15,565 bases of DNA from JBBQVS01 sp038211295 (lineage in GTDB: Bacteria; Chloroflexota; Ktedonobacteria; Ktedonobacterales; Ktedonobacteraceae), in NCBI GenBank assembly GCA_038211295.1, contig JBBQVS010000089.1, forward strand, positions 1 to 15,565, written 5' to 3'. Below are positions 12,767 through 15,565 of the stretch, in pieces. How positions within the stretch are numbered: the first letter of the stretch is position 1; each line of letters opens with the position of its first letter. A program made the position numbers and the translations under genes. The notes beneath the pieces are model-generated. The model saw nothing but the letters and a program-made list of their open reading frames with translations. It ran no database searches and was not told the origin of the DNA.

Positions 12767-13363
12767 ATGGAATATACTGCGGCAGACGTAAAAACCTTGC
12801 GCGAAGAGACTGGCGCGACCTTTGCAGACTGTAAAAATGCCCTGATGCAATCAAGCACCCGTGTGGAAGCGGTCAAGTATCTTGAAGCACGGCGTGATAA
12901 GAAAGCGGAGAAGATGGTAACTGCTGGTCGTGAGACAAAAGAGGGCGGCGTCTTCTCTTATGTGCATCACAACCATAGCGTTGGCGTGTTGCTTGAACTA
13001 AATTGCAGCACGGACTTCGTCGCGCGTGGCGAGGGTTTCCGTAAACTTGCAAGCGAACTTGCCCTTCAGATTGCTGGCGTCGCTCCCAAGTATGTCAACT
13101 ACGAGGATGTACCCGCCGACATGCTTGAAGAAGCGCGTAAGAAAATTCAGGAAGACCCGGCTCTCGCACGTGTGCCAGAGGCTCGCCGCGAAGAGTTTTT
13201 GAGTGGCAAACTCAAAAAGGAATTTGGCTCAGATGTCTTGATGATGCAACCCTGGGTCAAAGATGAGTCCATCACAATCGGCGAACTTGTGCGTAAAGCT
13301 ATCGCTGAGACGGGCGAAAATATCGTGTTGCGTCGCTTTAGCCGCTTCAAACTGGGCGAGTAG
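12767..13363 (+). CDS. tsf: translation elongation factor Ts
   Basis: EF-Ts is the nucleotide exchange factor that strips GDP from EF-Tu. Residues 1-50 (AADVKTLREETGATFADCKNALMQSS, given in part) form the N-terminal UBA-like domain, with ATFADCKNAL at 17-26 in place of the more usual AGMMDCKKAL. The core carries NCSTDFVARGEGF (79-91), with the TDFV motif that contacts the EF-Tu nucleotide site. At 198 residues it is the short single-core form, as in Thermus, rather than the about 280-residue form of Escherichia coli. The start is the ATG at 12767, ten bases after GAGGAG (12751-12756); an open frame reaching back to 12584 has no family similarity and was not used. pyrH begins 5 bases after the stop. 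Confidence 0.97.
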   Translation: MEYTAADVKTLREETGATFADCKNALMQSSTRVEAVKYLEARRDKKAEKMVTAGRETKEGGVFSYVHHNHSVGVLLELNCSTDFVARGEGFRKLASELALQIAGVAPKYVNYEDVPADMLEEARKKIQEDPALARVPEARREEFLSGKLKKEFGSDVLMMQPWVKDESITIGELVRKAIAETGENIVLRRFSRFKLGE

Positions 13364-13368
13364 TTATC

Positions 13369-14082
13369 GTGGCAACGTACAAACGTATTCTACTCAAATT
13401 GAGTGGCGAGGCTCTGGGGCCTGGCATAGCTGCCGAGACGGTGCGCCGTATCGCGGGCGAGGTTAAACGCGTTCATGACCTGGGCGTCGAGATTGCAATG
13501 GTCATTGGTGGCGGGAACATGTGGCGTGGAGCCGACGCCGCCGCCACTGGCATTGACCGCTCAACCGCCGACTATGTGGGAATGCTTGCTACCGTCATGA
13601 ATTCGCTTGTCATGCAGGATGCGCTGGAAAAGCTGGGCATCCCGACGCGTGTTCAGACCGCGATTGAGATGCCGCCGGTAGCGGAACCGTTTATTCGGCG
13701 GCGGGCAATACGCCATCTTGAAAAAGGACGCATCGTTATTCTCGCGGCGGGCAGTGGCAACCCGTTTTTTACCACTGACACGGCGGCGGCCCTGCGTTCT
13801 GTTGAACTGAACACACAGGTTCTGCTCAAAGCGACCAATGTGGATGGTATCTATGACGATGATCCGCGACGCAACCCAGATGCCAAAAAGTTCGCAGAAT
13901 TGAGTTATATGAAAGCACTGAATATGGGGCTTCGTGTGATGGATAGTACCGCACTCTCCTTGTGTAAAGATAATCAGATGCCGATTATTGTATTCAACTT
14001 ACATCAGGATGGCGCACTGGAAGCACTCATGCGTGGCGAAAAGTGTGGTACATTTGTGTCTGACGTGAAAGAAACCGTCTAG
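13369..14082 (+). CDS. pyrH: UMP kinase
   Basis: PyrH phosphorylates UMP to UDP with ATP in pyrimidine nucleotide synthesis. This is the hexameric bacterial enzyme of the amino-acid-kinase fold, unrelated to eukaryotic UMP/CMP kinases. Motifs are KRILLKLSGEAL (5-16, phosphate-binding Lys10), IGGGNMWRG (46-54), DYVGMLATVMNSL with the UMP-contacting Asp68, GSGNPFFTTDTAAALR (128-143), and KATNVDGIYDDDP (154-166). The length of 237 is typical. It starts at GTG 13369, 5 bases after the tsf stop, with only a weak GGGCGAG upstream, so coupling to tsf translation is likely. The order tsf-pyrH-frr is conserved in bacteria. Confidence 0.97.
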   Translation: MATYKRILLKLSGEALGPGIAAETVRRIAGEVKRVHDLGVEIAMVIGGGNMWRGADAAATGIDRSTADYVGMLATVMNSLVMQDALEKLGIPTRVQTAIEMPPVAEPFIRRRAIRHLEKGRIVILAAGSGNPFFTTDTAAALRSVELNTQVLLKATNVDGIYDDDPRRNPDAKKFAELSYMKALNMGLRVMDSTALSLCKDNQMPIIVFNLHQDGALEALMRGEKCGTFVSDVKETV

Positions 14083-14108
14083 TGGTGTTACAGAAAACAT
14101 CACACCAC
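14082..14108 (+). repeat. inverted repeat between pyrH and frr
   Basis: GTGGTGT (14082-14088) and ACACCAC (14102-14108) form a perfect 7-bp stem with a 13-base loop, starting at the last base of the pyrH stop codon. A second weaker stem, GAGT/ACTC with CCT/AGG inside, lies further along in the same 97-base gap. Neither is followed by a T-run. They may modulate readthrough or protect the upstream message. Confidence 0.35.
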
Positions 14109-14179
14109 AGTGTTATCACGTCCCGTTTTTGGAGTCCTGCTAGCGAGTAGGGTACTCAAAGAAAAAGGGAGTTCTGGTT

Positions 14180-14737
14180 ATGACAGATGATTTATTTAGC
14201 GATGCCGAGCGGCGTATGCAGAAAGCGGTGGATGCCCTCAAACAGGATCTCACAGCTATACGCACAGGCCGTGCGAGTTCGTCGCTGGTTGACCGTTTAC
14301 AGGTTGATTATTATGGAACACCGACGCCCGTCAATCAGGTCGCGACAATATCGGTTCCCGATGCGCGTCAGGTGGTAATTCAACCCTGGGATCGCAAGAT
14401 GCTGCCTGATATCGAGAAGGCAATTCAAAAGTCTGACCTGGGCATCAATCCGAACAATGATGGCCTGGTCATTCGTCTAAATATTCCCCCGATGAGCGAA
14501 GAGCGCAGACGAGACATGGCGAAGACGCTTCATAAGAAGCTGGACGAGCACAAGGTCGCGGTTCGCAATGTGCGCCGTGATGTTCAGGATAAACTACGTG
14601 ACCGTGAAAAGAAAAAAGAAGTTTCTGAAGATGAGCTGAAACGCAGCACTGACAAGCTGCAAAAGCTCACGGACCGCTACATCGATGAGATGGATAAGGT
14701 CGGCAAAAGTAAGGAACAGGAGCTTATGGAGGTCTAA
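14180..14737 (+). CDS. frr: ribosome recycling factor
   Basis: RRF acts with EF-G to split the ribosome after termination. The 185-residue protein matches the family length and shows AIRTGRASSSLVDRLQVDYYG (26-46, given in part), TPVNQVATISVPDARQ, WDRKMLPDIEKAIQ, LGINPNNDG and IPPMSEERR. The triple-helix-bundle segment HKVAVRNVRRDVQDKL includes Arg132, the residue known to be essential in Escherichia coli. The ATG at 14180 follows AAAAGGGAG about 8 bases upstream. frr and uppS are 3 bases apart, and the uppS ribosome binding site lies within the frr end. Confidence 0.97.
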   Translation: MTDDLFSDAERRMQKAVDALKQDLTAIRTGRASSSLVDRLQVDYYGTPTPVNQVATISVPDARQVVIQPWDRKMLPDIEKAIQKSDLGINPNNDGLVIRLNIPPMSEERRRDMAKTLHKKLDEHKVAVRNVRRDVQDKLRDREKKKEVSEDELKRSTDKLQKLTDRYIDEMDKVGKSKEQELMEV

Positions 14738-14740
14738 GAC

Positions 14741-15529
14741 TTGACTAAGATAAACAATCTCTTTTCTTCGCGAAAGGAGAACGTTGCGTCGCAGTCACAA
14801 CCTGTCGCAACAGAGCAACCCATTCAGTCAGTGCGCCACCTTGCCATCATTATGGATGGCAATGGACGGTGGGCGACAAAACGCCATCTCCCTCGCCTTG
14901 CCGGACACAAGGCCGGTGTAACCGCGTTGCGTCGCGTCGTAGAGTGCGCTGCCGATGAGAATATTGAGATGCTCAGCGTCTACGCCTTTTCAACCGAAAA
15001 TTGGGGGCGACCACGTGCTGAGGTAGATGGTCTCATGCGTCTCTTCTGGGAGACCATTCGCTCGGACCTGGAAAAATTGCACCGCGATGGAGTACGTCTG
15101 CGCCATCTTGGTCGCCTCTATGATCTCTCACCCGACATCCAGAAGGCCGTGCGTGAGTCCGAAGAGTTGACGCGCAACAACACGCACATTGGCCTCAACG
15201 TATGCTTTAACTATGGTGGTCGCGCCGAACTAGTGGACGCGGTGCGTCAGATCATCGCTGACGGCAAGCATCCCGATAGCATCAATGAGGAAATGATTAG
15301 CTCATACCTCTACACACGTGATCTGCCCGACCCCGATATGGTCATTCGCACAGCAGGAGAGATGCGCGTCAGCAACTTCCTGCTATGGCAATCGGCCTAC
15401 AGCGAATACCATGCCACGCCCACCCTCTGGCCCGATTTCGGACGCGAAGACCTGCGCCAAGCTCTGGATATTCTTCAAAGCCGCCAACGCAAATTCGGAC
15501 GCCTGAACCCCGGCGAGCAGGCGAAGTAG
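14741..15529 (+). CDS. uppS: undecaprenyl diphosphate synthase (cis-prenyltransferase)
   Basis: UppS adds isopentenyl units in cis to farnesyl diphosphate to make the C55 carrier for peptidoglycan and other cell-surface polymers. The protein (262 residues) has the catalytic Asp39 in IIMDGNGRWA (36-45), VYAFSTENWGRP (80-91), FNYGGRAELVDAV, and the C-terminal RTAGEMRVSNFLLWQ (203-217) followed by AYSEYHATPTLWPDF. RTAGEMR replaces the commoner RTSGEQR. A hydrophilic lead of about 30 residues precedes the core. The start is TTG 14741, with GGAGGT (14728-14733) 7 bases upstream, inside the last codons of frr. In many bacteria cdsA and dxr follow uppS; the window ends 36 bases past its stop. Confidence 0.96.
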   Translation: MTKINNLFSSRKENVASQSQPVATEQPIQSVRHLAIIMDGNGRWATKRHLPRLAGHKAGVTALRRVVECAADENIEMLSVYAFSTENWGRPRAEVDGLMRLFWETIRSDLEKLHRDGVRLRHLGRLYDLSPDIQKAVRESEELTRNNTHIGLNVCFNYGGRAELVDAVRQIIADGKHPDSINEEMISSYLYTRDLPDPDMVIRTAGEMRVSNFLLWQSAYSEYHATPTLWPDFGREDLRQALDILQSRQRKFGRLNPGEQAK

Positions 15530-15565
15530 GGATAGTGTCACTGTAATAAGGCGCGTCGTTTCTTA

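Noticed and set aside
1..15565. CRISPR array, insertion sequence, prophage or integrase attachment site
   Set aside because: No spaced direct repeats of CRISPR length, no transposase or integrase reading frame, and no terminal inverted repeats with target duplication were seen.

Overview
The window is a piece of bacterial chromosome with housekeeping genes at moderate GC and one AT-richer accessory block at the left end. It suggests a Gram-positive-like or deep-branching bacterium, most likely Chloroflexota and possibly Ktedonobacteria. That placement is an inference from protein flavour (short single-core EF-Ts, S2 with a long acidic tail, a HTH-GNAT fusion, many TTG starts) and has not been tested by search.

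Layout. (1) 1-2182, accessory block: the 5' end of a helix-turn-helix gene on the minus strand faces an AT-rich, repeat-filled divergent promoter region. A HTH-acetyltransferase fusion gene and an alpha/beta hydrolase (proline iminopeptidase type) gene follow on the plus strand. (2) 2183-5143: gatB and a glutamate dehydrogenase gene, each with its own promoter; the dehydrogenase leader folds into a hairpin overlapping a ten-codon open frame. (3) 5144-6360: a perfect 48-bp palindrome, a minus-strand gene for a very acidic disordered protein, and the divergent control region of dxs, whose leader can form two hairpins around a 22-codon open frame. (4) 6361-8295: dxs, first enzyme of the MEP isoprenoid pathway. 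(5) 8358-10764, all minus strand: a Crp/Fnr-like regulator apparently co-transcribed with a LolD/MacB-type ABC ATPase that has no permease here, and a separate orphan NarL-type response regulator. (6) 10765-11538: 774 bp without a convincing protein gene but with several inverted repeats, followed by the rpsB promoter and a foldable leader. (7) 11539-15529: the conserved cluster rpsB-tsf-pyrH-frr-uppS (ribosomal protein S2, EF-Ts, UMP kinase, ribosome recycling factor, undecaprenyl diphosphate synthase).

How the genes fit together: the right half is the classic translation/nucleotide/cell-wall-lipid cluster, and dxs supplies the C5 isoprenoid units that UppS later elongates. GatB and glutamate dehydrogenase share glutamate/glutamine metabolism, but GatA and GatC are not in the window. 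The regulators in the middle have no visible partners (no histidine kinase, no permease).

The most distinctive material is not in the conserved genes. It is the structured leaders (gdhA, dxs, rpsB), the 48-bp palindrome read through by the acidic-protein frame, the possible RNA-encoding region before rpsB, and the promoter/operator architecture at 117-290. RNA structures and promoters were judged by eye only; no folding or database search was run.
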